64,000 nucleotides of DNA, from the NCBI GenBank assembly GCA_947502355.1, contig CANMZP010000020.1, forward strand, positions 1 to 64,000. The letters are read 5' to 3'. The translations under genes and the position numbers were made by a program. Within the stretch, counting starts at the first letter, position 1, and each line of letters begins with the position of its first letter. The stretch is from an uncultured Thalassotalea sp. Lineage in GTDB: Bacteria > Pseudomonadota > Gammaproteobacteria > Enterobacterales > Alteromonadaceae. Below, piece after piece: positions 1-7,067 of the stretch. The notes beneath the pieces are model-generated. The model was not told the origin of the DNA. It saw nothing but the letters and a program-made list of their open reading frames with translations, and did not search any database.

Positions 1-80
1 CATTGATACTAAAGTGGCTGCTGCGCAGCCAAGGAATTTCTAGTGCCTATTTGACAGGAAAAGGCTCATATGTGTTATGT
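1..80 (-). repeat. possible partial attC site of the second cassette, cut by the window edge
   Basis: Read on the minus strand, an ACATAAC sequence at 80-74 follows the stop codon of the cassette gene at 91-369 by about 10 bases. This is the same arrangement as the GTATAAC that opens the clear attC at 387-484. A small perfect hairpin (GGCTGC, loop GCA, GCAGCC) lies at about 17-31. No closing GTTA-type site occurs before base 1, so the site, if real, continues outside the window. The assignment rests on position and one short motif. Confidence 0.35.
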
Positions 81-90
81 GTTTTTACAC

Positions 91-369
91 TTACCTTGTC
101 TGTTTTGCCTTTGCCTGACGTAAAGCCTTACGTTCCTGTTTGTTAGGAATATTTTCACGAGTAGATAAAACAGCATTTAAATCTTGATATGCCTGTTTCC
201 ACTGGGGAGTATTCTTAAACTCAATTCCATCGGGTTTCGTCGATTGAAATTGATCTGATAATTCGAACGACTCTTCGCACTTTAATAAAGCATTTCTTCG
301 ACTCATCAAAGTACCTGTGTGCAAATCTTCCAAGTCAGCTTTTGATATTACATCTAACCTTTTCGACAC
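91..369 (-). CDS. integron cassette protein of unknown function, 92 aa
   Basis: A small basic, charged protein rich in Lys, Arg, Glu and Gln, with no signal peptide or membrane segment. The start is GTG at 369, preceded by a good Shine-Dalgarno (CAGGAG) 7 bases away. The C-terminal 20 residues are strongly basic (ERKALRQAKAKQ). I do not recognise the family. It lies on the minus strand, pointing away from intI, directly after the attC that closes the previous cassette, so it is the second cassette of a chromosomal integron. Expression would depend on the integron Pc promoter or on its own promoter; no clear own promoter is seen. Confidence 0.7.
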   Translation of the reverse strand: MSKRLDVISKADLEDLHTGTLMSRRNALLKCEESFELSDQFQSTKPDGIEFKNTPQWKQAYQDLNAVLSTRENIPNKQERKALRQAKAKQTR

Positions 370-386
370 TCACAACTCCTGAAACA

Positions 387-484
387 CATAACGCCAAGCT
401 AAGTGGCGTAAAAAGCATGGCTATAATTAGTGAGGCACGAACGCAAGCCATGCTTTTTACGTCCAATTAAGCGCCTTGTTATAC
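387..484 (-). repeat. attC recombination site (chromosomal integron)
   Basis: Read on the minus strand the site opens with GTATAAC (R'') and closes with GTTATG (R'). The arms form a perfect 16-bp inverted repeat, CGTAAAAAGCATGGCT with AGCCATGCTTTTTACG, around an unpaired centre of about 22 bases. Outer partly paired boxes carry AAGGCGCTTAATTGG and CCACTTAGCTTGGC. About 98 bp long with VCR-like ends, it has the architecture of an attC site folded as single-stranded DNA by an integron integrase. It closes the cassette carrying the gene at 490-927; the crossover G is at 392. Confidence 0.92.
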
Positions 485-489
485 GTAAA

Positions 490-927
490 TTACACAAAGT
501 TTATTGGCCTTGGAGAAACATAATTTGAATCTCTGTAAGAACCTTTACAGCTTAAACAATTCCATGACTTTGTACCGCCACCTTGAAGGCGTATTAGTTT
601 CTGCTCATTGTCGTAACATTGCTGACAAAACGGCCCATCTTTTTCTCCATCTGTTTCAGTGAAATAGTATGGCTTTGACCAGGTGACAGATTGCTTCGTT
701 TTTAATTCAATTTGTAGCTCAGAAATCTTTTGATCTTTGTCTATAAGTAGAGTTTGAACATCGGCTAATTCCATCTTTATATCAGCCAAAGAACTTATTA
801 ACTGAGCGATTTGTAATTTCACTTCAGCTTGCTCAAGTGAAGTACCACTATCTTTGATTAATTTAGCAATGTCAGTTGCTGTTTTGATACTTCCTAAAGC
901 AGAGCCCAATATTGCAATATCAACCAC
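490..927 (-). CDS. integron cassette protein: amphipathic helix, coiled coil and C-terminal zinc ribbon, 145 aa
   Basis: Start is GTG at 927, with AAGGAG about 7 bases upstream. Residues 1-30 form a small hydrophobic helical region (DIAILGSALGSIKTATDIAKLI). Residues 30-75 are a long heptad-rich helix likely to be a coiled coil. Residues 98-128 carry CxxC (FCQQCYD) and a second CxxC (WNCLSCK), an apparent zinc ribbon. Similar helix plus zinc-ribbon proteins are, from memory, scattered in mobile and phage-associated DNA without known function. It is the first cassette after attI, so it is the best placed for expression from an integrase-side promoter. The function is not known to me. Confidence 0.75.
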   Translation of the reverse strand: MVDIAILGSALGSIKTATDIAKLIKDSGTSLEQAEVKLQIAQLISSLADIKMELADVQTLLIDKDQKISELQIELKTKQSVTWSKPYYFTETDGEKDGPFCQQCYDNEQKLIRLQGGGTKSWNCLSCKGSYRDSNYVSPRPINFV

Positions 928-939
928 GGTAACTCCTTA

Positions 940-1151
940 CGTATAACAATTTATTAGTTCTGAAAAATCCCTTTTTAAATCAGGAATATTTCTTTATATG
1001 TGATTTAACTTATCAGAAAAATCTTATTTGGAAAAGTGACTTAAGTTGATTTTGGTTGTAGAAAGTTTTTATTTTTCCTTCTATCACGTTTTGGCATTTC
1101 TCTTTGGTTGTTTCTATACTTTTTATTCTATTTTTGAAAAGGATTTTAAGG
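940..1151. other. attI region and intI leader
   Basis: On the minus strand the first cassette begins at a GTTATACG sequence (947-940), which has the same core as the R'' end of the attC, so this is the cassette-attI junction. The 200 bases from here to the intI start are very AT-rich. They should hold the integrase-binding part of attI, the intI promoter (rightward) and possibly a cassette promoter (leftward). I cannot delimit the promoters with confidence. Confidence 0.6.
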
Positions 1152-2117
1152 ATGAAATCACCGTTTTTAACTTCTGTTGAAAAACAGATGTGGACCCGCC
1201 GATATGCTAAGCGCACCATTGAAACTTATCTTTATTGGATAAAAGCGTTTATATTATTTCACAAAAAACAGCACCCAGAAAACTTACACAACTTGGATGT
1301 TGAATACTTTTTATCGTATTTGGCCAATGAGCGAAATGTCACCCCAAAAACCCAAGCCGTAGCCTTGAATGCTTTGGTTTTTTTATACAAAGAGATATTA
1401 CAAAAACCACTTACATTGAGTTTGAACTTCAATTTATCCACCAACCAAAGCAAGTTACCTGTCGTTTTAACTCGTGCCGAGATTAAAGCCCTGTTTTCGG
1501 TGATCAGAGCCAATCAATCCCTCGCCTGTAAGCTTATGTATGGGAGTGGCTTACGTCTGATGGAAGTTACTCGTTTACGAGTGCAAGATATCGATTTTGA
1601 CTATCAAAGTGTCCAAGTATGGAATGGTAAGGGCGGCAAACATCGCCGAGTGACGTTAGCGAAAGAGTTAATTGAGCCTTTGCAACGGCAAATACTCATC
1701 GCTCGTCAGTACTTTGATGTTGATGTGGATAATCCCGAGTATGCTGGCGTTTGGCTACCTTATGCTTTATCTCGAAAATACCCTCATGCTCCCAAAACCT
1801 TTGGCTGGCATTTCTTGTTTCCTTCTTCACGACTCAGTGTTGATCCCGATGGTGGTTTAATGCGGCGTCATCATGTCGACACTAGCTCTTTACGCAAAGC
1901 CGTACAACTGGCCGCCAAGGCCGTTAATATTGAAAAACGGGTAACTTGCCATACATTAAGGCATTCTTTTGCGACCCATTTGTTAGAACGCGGTGCCGAC
2001 ATTCGCACGGTACAGGAACAGTTGGGCCACAGTGATGTGCGTACCACGCAAATTTACACTCACGTTATTGAACGTGGTGCTAATGGTGTATTAAGTCCAT
2101 TGTCTGACTTAGTGTGA
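1152..2117 (+). CDS. intI: integron integrase (tyrosine recombinase), 321 aa
   Basis: A tyrosine recombinase with an N-terminal SAM-like DNA-binding domain (about 1-90) and a catalytic domain with R135 (SGLRLMEV), a Lys at about 160-163, H267-R270 (CHTLRHSF), H293 (LGHSD) and Tyr302. The extra stretch at about 197-245 (YPHAPKTFGWHFLFPSS...RRHH) is the IntI-specific patch that separates integron integrases from XerC and XerD. The length matches the usual 320 or so. I chose ATG 1152, which has AAAAGG 9 bases upstream, over an in-frame TTG at 1104. It points away from the cassettes, as expected for an integron, and looks intact, so the platform may be active. Confidence 0.95.
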   Translation: MKSPFLTSVEKQMWTRRYAKRTIETYLYWIKAFILFHKKQHPENLHNLDVEYFLSYLANERNVTPKTQAVALNALVFLYKEILQKPLTLSLNFNLSTNQSKLPVVLTRAEIKALFSVIRANQSLACKLMYGSGLRLMEVTRLRVQDIDFDYQSVQVWNGKGGKHRRVTLAKELIEPLQRQILIARQYFDVDVDNPEYAGVWLPYALSRKYPHAPKTFGWHFLFPSSRLSVDPDGGLMRRHHVDTSSLRKAVQLAAKAVNIEKRVTCHTLRHSFATHLLERGADIRTVQEQLGHSDVRTTQIYTHVIERGANGVLSPLSDLV

Positions 2118-2135
2118 ACGTTTATATTACTACGC

Positions 2136-2828
2136 TTATTTTAAGGCTTTATCTACCGCGGCCTGAGCATGGATTTGCGTGGTGTCGTATAACGGCGTTT
2201 TTGTGTGTTTCTGGTTGATAAGTAAAGCAATTTCGGTGCAACCAAGAATAACCGCTTGGGCGCCATTTAATGCTAAGTCATCAACGATGTTTAAGTAGGT
2301 CTTTCTCGATTCTTCTTTGATGTTACCAAGGCAGAGTTCGTTATAAATAATGTTGTGTACTTGCTGGCGTTGAACTTGGTTTGGGGTAATAACCTCAATA
2401 TGAAACTTGTCCTGCAAGCGCCCTTTATAAAAGTCTTGCTCCATGGTAAATGCGGTGCCCAACAACCCGACTTTGCTTATGCCATCTTGTTGCAACCTTT
2501 CTGCTGTTGCATCGGCAATGTGCAAAATAGGAATATTAATATGCTTTTCAATGTCAGGGGCAACCTTATGCATAGTATTGGTACAAATTAATAAAAAGTG
2601 GGCGCCAGCAGCCTCAACAGATTTGGCCGCTTCAGACAATATAACCGCCGTTTGTTGCCAGTTGCCCTGATGCTGTAATGATTCAATTTCAGCAAAATCG
2701 ACACTAAACAGGCTAATTTTGGCACTGTGTAAACCGCCCTTTTGTTTTTTAATGCCTTCGTTTATGGCGCTGTAATAACTGCGGGTAGACTCCCAACTCA
2801 TACCGCCTAATAATCCTATGGTTTTCAT
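2136..2828 (-). CDS. aspartate/glutamate racemase family protein, 230 aa
   Basis: A cofactor-independent amino-acid racemase of the RacX/YgeA group. The two catalytic cysteines sit in LICTNTMHK (first half) and ILGCTEIALL (second half), and the N terminus has the typical KTIGLLGGMSWEST. Such enzymes interconvert L- and D-amino acids by two-base chemistry; the substrate here (Asp, Glu or another residue) cannot be told. The gene converges on intI, 18 bases apart, and marks the chromosomal edge of the integron. The start is the ATG at 2828, which keeps the canonical N terminus. Confidence 0.88.
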   Translation of the reverse strand: MKTIGLLGGMSWESTRSYYSAINEGIKKQKGGLHSAKISLFSVDFAEIESLQHQGNWQQTAVILSEAAKSVEAAGAHFLLICTNTMHKVAPDIEKHINIPILHIADATAERLQQDGISKVGLLGTAFTMEQDFYKGRLQDKFHIEVITPNQVQRQQVHNIIYNELCLGNIKEESRKTYLNIVDDLALNGAQAVILGCTEIALLINQKHTKTPLYDTTQIHAQAAVDKALK

Positions 2829-2974
2829 TTTGCCTTTAAGCTCTTTATCTCGATGAATTACATTAACTTTAGCAAGTTATGATGGTTTTTAAATGACTTT
2901 TTTTTGCTCTTGATTTGTAGATTTTAAGGTTAGCGATTACCTTTAATATAAGGCAGATGGGTTTAGGTAACCAC

Positions 2975-3760
2975 ATGAAAAAGTTAACGAATAAAGCTTA
3001 TGAAAATGAATTGGCACGCTTGCAAACCGAGTTAGTCAAACTGCAGGAATGGGTGAAACACTCCGGTATGCGCATTGTTATATTATTTGAAGGGCGTGAT
3101 GCGGCCGGTAAAGGCGGAGTAATTAAGCGGATCACGGAAAAACTCAACCCTAGGGTATGTCGTATTGCCGCGCTTGGTACGCCGACAGAAAAAGAAAAAA
3201 GCCAATGGTATTTTCAGCGTTATGCAGCGCACTTGCCATCGGCAGGTGAAATTGTTTTATTTGATCGCAGTTGGTATAACCGCGCCGGCGTTGAGAAAGT
3301 TATGGGCTTTTGTACCGAGGATGAATACTACGCCTTCTTACACGCCTGTCCTGAGTTCGAACGCGGTTTGGTGCGCTCTGGCATTATCTTATTAAAATAT
3401 TGGTTCTCGGTATCGTTTGAAGAACAAGAGCGACGTTTTATGCAACGCATTAATGATCCAATGAAACGCTGGAAGCTCTCCCCCATGGATATTGAGTCGC
3501 GTAAACATTGGGTGGATTATTCGAAAGCCAAAGACCAAATGGTTAACTTTACCGACAGTAAGCTTTGCCCCTGGTTTGTGGTGGAAGCCGATTCGAAAAA
3601 AGCAGCCCGGATAAACTGCATTAGTCATATTTTATCGAAAATAGAATATCAAGAGCTAGAGTATGAAGAAGTTACCTTGCCAGAGGTTGTTGATAGCGGC
3701 TATCAACGACCACCGATGAGTGAAACCAACATAGTAGAAGACGTTACCCAAAAACTGTAA
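2975..3760 (+). CDS. ppk2: polyphosphate kinase 2 family protein, 261 aa
   Basis: A PPK2 family phosphotransferase, which moves phosphate between polyphosphate and nucleoside di- or monophosphates. Visible signatures are the Walker A GRDAAGKGG (residues 40-48), the Walker B region LFDRSWYNRAGVE (95-107) and the basic lid ERRFMQRINDPMKRWKLSPMD. One domain of about 260 residues fits class I (GDP/ADP phosphorylating) enzymes, but the class is inference. I chose ATG 2975 because AGGT lies 6 bases before it; an in-frame ATG at 2957 would add six residues. Confidence 0.92.
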   Translation: MKKLTNKAYENELARLQTELVKLQEWVKHSGMRIVILFEGRDAAGKGGVIKRITEKLNPRVCRIAALGTPTEKEKSQWYFQRYAAHLPSAGEIVLFDRSWYNRAGVEKVMGFCTEDEYYAFLHACPEFERGLVRSGIILLKYWFSVSFEEQERRFMQRINDPMKRWKLSPMDIESRKHWVDYSKAKDQMVNFTDSKLCPWFVVEADSKKAARINCISHILSKIEYQELEYEEVTLPEVVDSGYQRPPMSETNIVEDVTQKL

Positions 3761-3783
3761 AGTACAGGCTAAATGTCCCTACA

Positions 3784-4704
3784 TTAGCCTTTGATCTTCG
3801 CCTTGATTGCTTTGATGTGATCCGGGCCCATTCGACAACAGCCACCAATGATATGTGCGCCCTTTTGCAGCCATTTTTTTGCGGCAAGTGCACAATCGTC
3901 TGGGTTGGTTGTTCCATGCCAAGTTTTGGTTTGAGGGTTGTATTCTTCCCCTGAATTTGGGTATACAAGAATGGGAATATCACACTGCTCTTTGATATTG
4001 CCAATTAACTCCTCGATATAAACCGGCGAGGTACAATTTACCCCAATAGCCACTAAGTTCGGATTTCCTTTAATGGCATTCACTGCATCTTTAATCAAAT
4101 GTCCATCATTAATTTGCTCACCATTTTGGCACGAAAAGCTTAGCCAAAAAGGCTTGTTTAACTCGCTTAGCAAGTTACTTAGTACGTTTGCTTCAAGTAA
4201 TGACGGAATGGTTTCACAAGCAAGAAGTTCGGCACTGGTGCTGGTTAACAGCTTCAGTCGTTGCTTATGGAAGTCATAAAGCTCTGCCTCTGTGCATTGA
4301 TAGTTGCCATGATACTCGCTGCCGTCCGCTAAATAGGCCCCATAAGGGCCAACACTTGCGGCAACGATTGGTGCCTTATTGTTGGGGTGGTTTTCTTGGT
4401 ATTGATTAACTGCTTGGCGCGCTAATGCAACCGAATCAGCAATGGCTTGCTCCGCTTGTAGGTTGTTCAAGCCAAGCGAGGTAAAGCCCTCCACACTGGC
4501 TTGATAGCTAGCGCTTATCACACACTCGGCGCCCGCATTTAAATACGCTAAATGGGCATCTACGATTGCTTTTGGGTTTTCTAGCAGCAGTTTTGCTGAC
4601 CATAAGGGGTGATTTAAGTCATGACCTTGAGCTTCAAGCTCTGTTGCTAAGCCTCCGTCTAGAATGACGGGAAATTGGGTAAATAGTTTTGTGGGAGATG
4701 TCAT
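3784..4704 (-). CDS. mmuM: homocysteine S-methyltransferase, 306 aa
   Basis: A zinc-dependent homocysteine methyltransferase. The TIM barrel opens with ILDGGLATELEAQG, and the zinc-binding cysteines are in IGVNCTSP and the C-terminal GGCCRMGP. MmuM-type enzymes use S-methylmethionine or SAM as methyl donor to make methionine; no MmuP permease is adjacent, so the donor is unknown. ATG 4704 gives an N terminus like that of the E. coli protein; ATG 4728 would add eight residues. It lies downstream of glmU on the same strand but is separated from it by a terminator. Confidence 0.87.
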   Translation of the reverse strand: MTSPTKLFTQFPVILDGGLATELEAQGHDLNHPLWSAKLLLENPKAIVDAHLAYLNAGAECVISASYQASVEGFTSLGLNNLQAEQAIADSVALARQAVNQYQENHPNNKAPIVAASVGPYGAYLADGSEYHGNYQCTEAELYDFHKQRLKLLTSTSAELLACETIPSLLEANVLSNLLSELNKPFWLSFSCQNGEQINDGHLIKDAVNAIKGNPNLVAIGVNCTSPVYIEELIGNIKEQCDIPILVYPNSGEEYNPQTKTWHGTTNPDDCALAAKKWLQKGAHIIGGCCRMGPDHIKAIKAKIKG

Positions 4705-4763
4705 GGTGTATCTGGAATCATAAGTCATGCGTCCAGACTATTTTAAAAGCGCTGTAAATGCAA

Positions 4764-4791
4764 AAAAGCGCTCAATAAATTAAGCGCTTTT
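4764..4791 (-). terminator. intrinsic terminator after glmU
   Basis: A perfect 9-bp inverted repeat AAAAGCGCT / AGCGCTTTT with a 10-base loop lies 23 bases after the glmU stop. The flanking A and T tracts are part of the stem. Confidence 0.75.
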
Positions 4792-4813
4792 GATGACGTT
4801 TGACGTGTTTATC

Positions 4814-6175
4814 TTATGACTTTTTTGTCGGACGCTGCCAGCCAGAAATGTTGCGCTGTTTGGCACGAGCTACCGCTAAGGCATCGTCTTCGACATCTTT
4901 GGTTAATACCGAGCCTGCCGCCGTTGTAGCCATTTTGCCAATCTTAACTGGCGCCACAATAGACGCATTTGAACCAATAAATGCACCATCACCAATAATG
5001 GTTTTTGATTTATTTACACCATCGTAGTTGCACGTGATGGTACCGGCACCAATGTTTACTTTTTTACCAACCTCAGCGTCACCTAAATAAGTTAAGTGCC
5101 CAGCTTTCGCACCTTCGTCCATGGTGGTGTTTTTCAATTCAACAAAGTTACCGACGTGCGAATTGGCTTTCAGTTCGGTATTTGGGCGAATGCGAGCGAA
5201 TGGCCCTGCTGAACACTGTTCACCAATAATGGCATTTTCAATAATGCTGTTTGGTTTAATTTCTGCGCCTTCGCCAATTTGACTGTTAATGATAATACAG
5301 TTCGCCCCAATGGTAACGTTATCCGCTAAGCTTACCTTACCCTCAAAAATACAGTTCACATCAATTTGTACTTCGCTACCTACTTCTACCTGACCGCGAA
5401 CATCAATGCGATTTGGATCGCGTAAACTGGCGCCGTTTAGCATAAGCTCTTCGGCTTGTCTTAGTTGGTAAGCACGCTCTAAGTTAGCAAGTTGCACTCG
5501 GTTGTTCGCACCTTCCACTTCAATTTCAGTTTCTGGGTGGGCGGTGGCTATGGCTTTACCTTCGTTGTGGGCCATGGCAATAATATCGGTTAGGTAGTAT
5601 TCGCCTTGGGCATTATCGTTAGATAAGTTGCTTAACCAGCGCTTTAAATCACCACCGTTAGCAAGCAAAATACCGGTATTACATTCATTAATAAGCAGTT
5701 GTTCGGCATTGGCATCTTTTTGCTCGACAATGCCGACCACGTCGCCATTAAGACGCACAATTCGGCCATAGCCGGTTGGGTTAGCCAATTTAACCGTTAA
5801 CAGCGCCATGCCATTTTCAGGCTTTGCCGCAATTAGGCTTTCAAGTGTTGAAACCTTCGTTAATGGTACATCTCCATATAATACCAATACGTCTTCATCG
5901 TCTTTTAAGTGTGGGCTTGCCATATCAACAGCATGGCCAGTACCTAATTGTTCTTTTTGCTCAACAAACGATAAGTCATCACCGTTGATACGCTCTTTTA
6001 ATACATCACCACCAAAGCCGTATACAACATACAGGTTGCTGGCGTTTACGGAACGGGCACTATCGATTACGTGCTCTACCATTGACTGGTGAGCAACTGG
6101 GTGTAATACCTTTGGTAGGCTTGAACGCATTCGGGTACCTTTACCCGCGGCTAAGATAACAACTGAAAGAGACAT
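4814..6175 (-). CDS. glmU: bifunctional UDP-GlcNAc pyrophosphorylase / glucosamine-1-P acetyltransferase, 453 aa
   Basis: It makes UDP-GlcNAc for peptidoglycan and lipopolysaccharide. The N-terminal half (about 1-225) is the uridylyltransferase with [18 protein letters not shown]. The C-terminal half (about 250-440) is a left-handed beta-helix of hexapeptide repeats with the acetyltransferase signature region ([24 protein letters not shown]). The length is close to the E. coli 456 residues. In many gammaproteobacteria glmU follows atpC directly; here about 14.6 kb of accessory DNA lies between atpC and glmU on the same strand, which supports insertion of the glucan locus into an ancestral atp-glmU neighbourhood. 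Confidence 0.97.
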   Translation of the reverse strand: MSLSVVILAAGKGTRMRSSLPKVLHPVAHQSMVEHVIDSARSVNASNLYVVYGFGGDVLKERINGDDLSFVEQKEQLGTGHAVDMASPHLKDDEDVLVLYGDVPLTKVSTLESLIAAKPENGMALLTVKLANPTGYGRIVRLNGDVVGIVEQKDANAEQLLINECNTGILLANGGDLKRWLSNLSNDNAQGEYYLTDIIAMAHNEGKAIATAHPETEIEVEGANNRVQLANLERAYQLRQAEELMLNGASLRDPNRIDVRGQVEVGSEVQIDVNCIFEGKVSLADNVTIGANCIIINSQIGEGAEIKPNSIIENAIIGEQCSAGPFARIRPNTELKANSHVGNFVELKNTTMDEGAKAGHLTYLGDAEVGKKVNIGAGTITCNYDGVNKSKTIIGDGAFIGSNASIVAPVKIGKMATTAAGSVLTKDVEDDALAVARAKQRNISGWQRPTKKS

Positions 6176-6331
6176 ATTTTTTCCATGTTAGGGTCAACGT
6201 TGGCGGCCATTTTACTGTGTTCCTTAGTGGATTTCATTAAATATTCCTAACTATGAACAGACAATTACATTGGCATAACCGCGTAATTTTCATATTCTTA
6301 CAAATCAAAAACAAAAACTGAAGGAAAACAA

Positions 6332-6976
6332 ATGCCTATTCTTTATGGGGTACCACCAGGACCTTACGTTCGTAAAACCATGCTAGCGCTTGCCCACAAG
6401 CACGTAGAGTATTCACTTAAACCAACAGCCCCTGGCTCTGATGATGCTGAATTTAGAGAATCGAGCCCGATTGGTAAGATCCCAGCGTTTAAACCCGACT
6501 CTGCTCGAGGTTTCTCAGATTCTTCGGTTATTGTTGCCTACTTGGAACGAACGTGCGCCGTTAACCCCCTTTATCCTGAAGATAATGACGATTACGCGCA
6601 GGCATTATGGTTAGAAGAATACGCCGACACTAAAATGTCGGAAGCCACCAATGCTTTGTACTTTCAACGTGTTGTAGGGCCTATTTACTTTAAGCATGTT
6701 ACCGATAATGAACGCGTAGAAGAGATAATAACTAAGCTGTTGCCACCGGTGCTTGATTATTTAGAAACGGTTGTTAAAGCCGACACTTGGATTTTCGGTG
6801 ATCGATTATCAATTGCTGATTTGTGTATTGGCAGTAATTTGATCAGCCTAAAACACGCCAGCTATGGTATTGATGCCAATAAATGGCCAAATTTAGCGGC
6901 GTTTTTTGCTCGTTTTCTGGAATTGGATTATGTGCAACAGCAAATAGCGACGGACGAGCAAGCTTTAGCAAGATAA
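6332..6976 (+). CDS. glutathione S-transferase family protein, 214 aa
   Basis: A cytosolic GST fold. The N-terminal thioredoxin-like domain starts PILYGVPPGPYVRKTMLALAHK and has the cis-proline region SPIGKIPAF and the glutathione-contact FSDSSVIVAYLE; an all-helical C-terminal domain with FGDRLSIADLCIGS follows. The start ATG 6332 has GAAGGA 7 bases upstream. It is divergent from glmU and convergent with the GH5 gene across a shared terminator. The substrate cannot be predicted. Confidence 0.9.
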   Translation: MPILYGVPPGPYVRKTMLALAHKHVEYSLKPTAPGSDDAEFRESSPIGKIPAFKPDSARGFSDSSVIVAYLERTCAVNPLYPEDNDDYAQALWLEEYADTKMSEATNALYFQRVVGPIYFKHVTDNERVEEIITKLLPPVLDYLETVVKADTWIFGDRLSIADLCIGSNLISLKHASYGIDANKWPNLAAFFARFLELDYVQQQIATDEQALAR

Positions 6977-7022
6977 AACCGCACTAAAGCATAACCGCCT
7001 AAGAGCTTTACCTATGCACAAA

Positions 7023-7052
7023 AAAAATGGTCGATAAACATCGACCATTTTT
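7023..7052. terminator. bidirectional terminator between the GST and GH5 genes
   Basis: A perfect 13-bp stem AAAAATGGTCGAT / ATCGACCATTTTT closes a 4-base loop (AAAC). A and T runs on both sides would serve both convergent genes. Confidence 0.9.
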
Positions 7053-7067
7053 CATCCTTAGCTTATG

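Noticed and set aside
1104-1151. N-terminal extension of the integrase from TTG 1104
   Set aside because: The extension is hydrophobic and absent from integron integrases; ATG 1152 has a better ribosome site and gives the normal length.
1013-1219. A minus-strand frame over the attI region and intI start
   Set aside because: It overlaps the N terminus of intI on the other strand and has the composition of AT-rich spacer.
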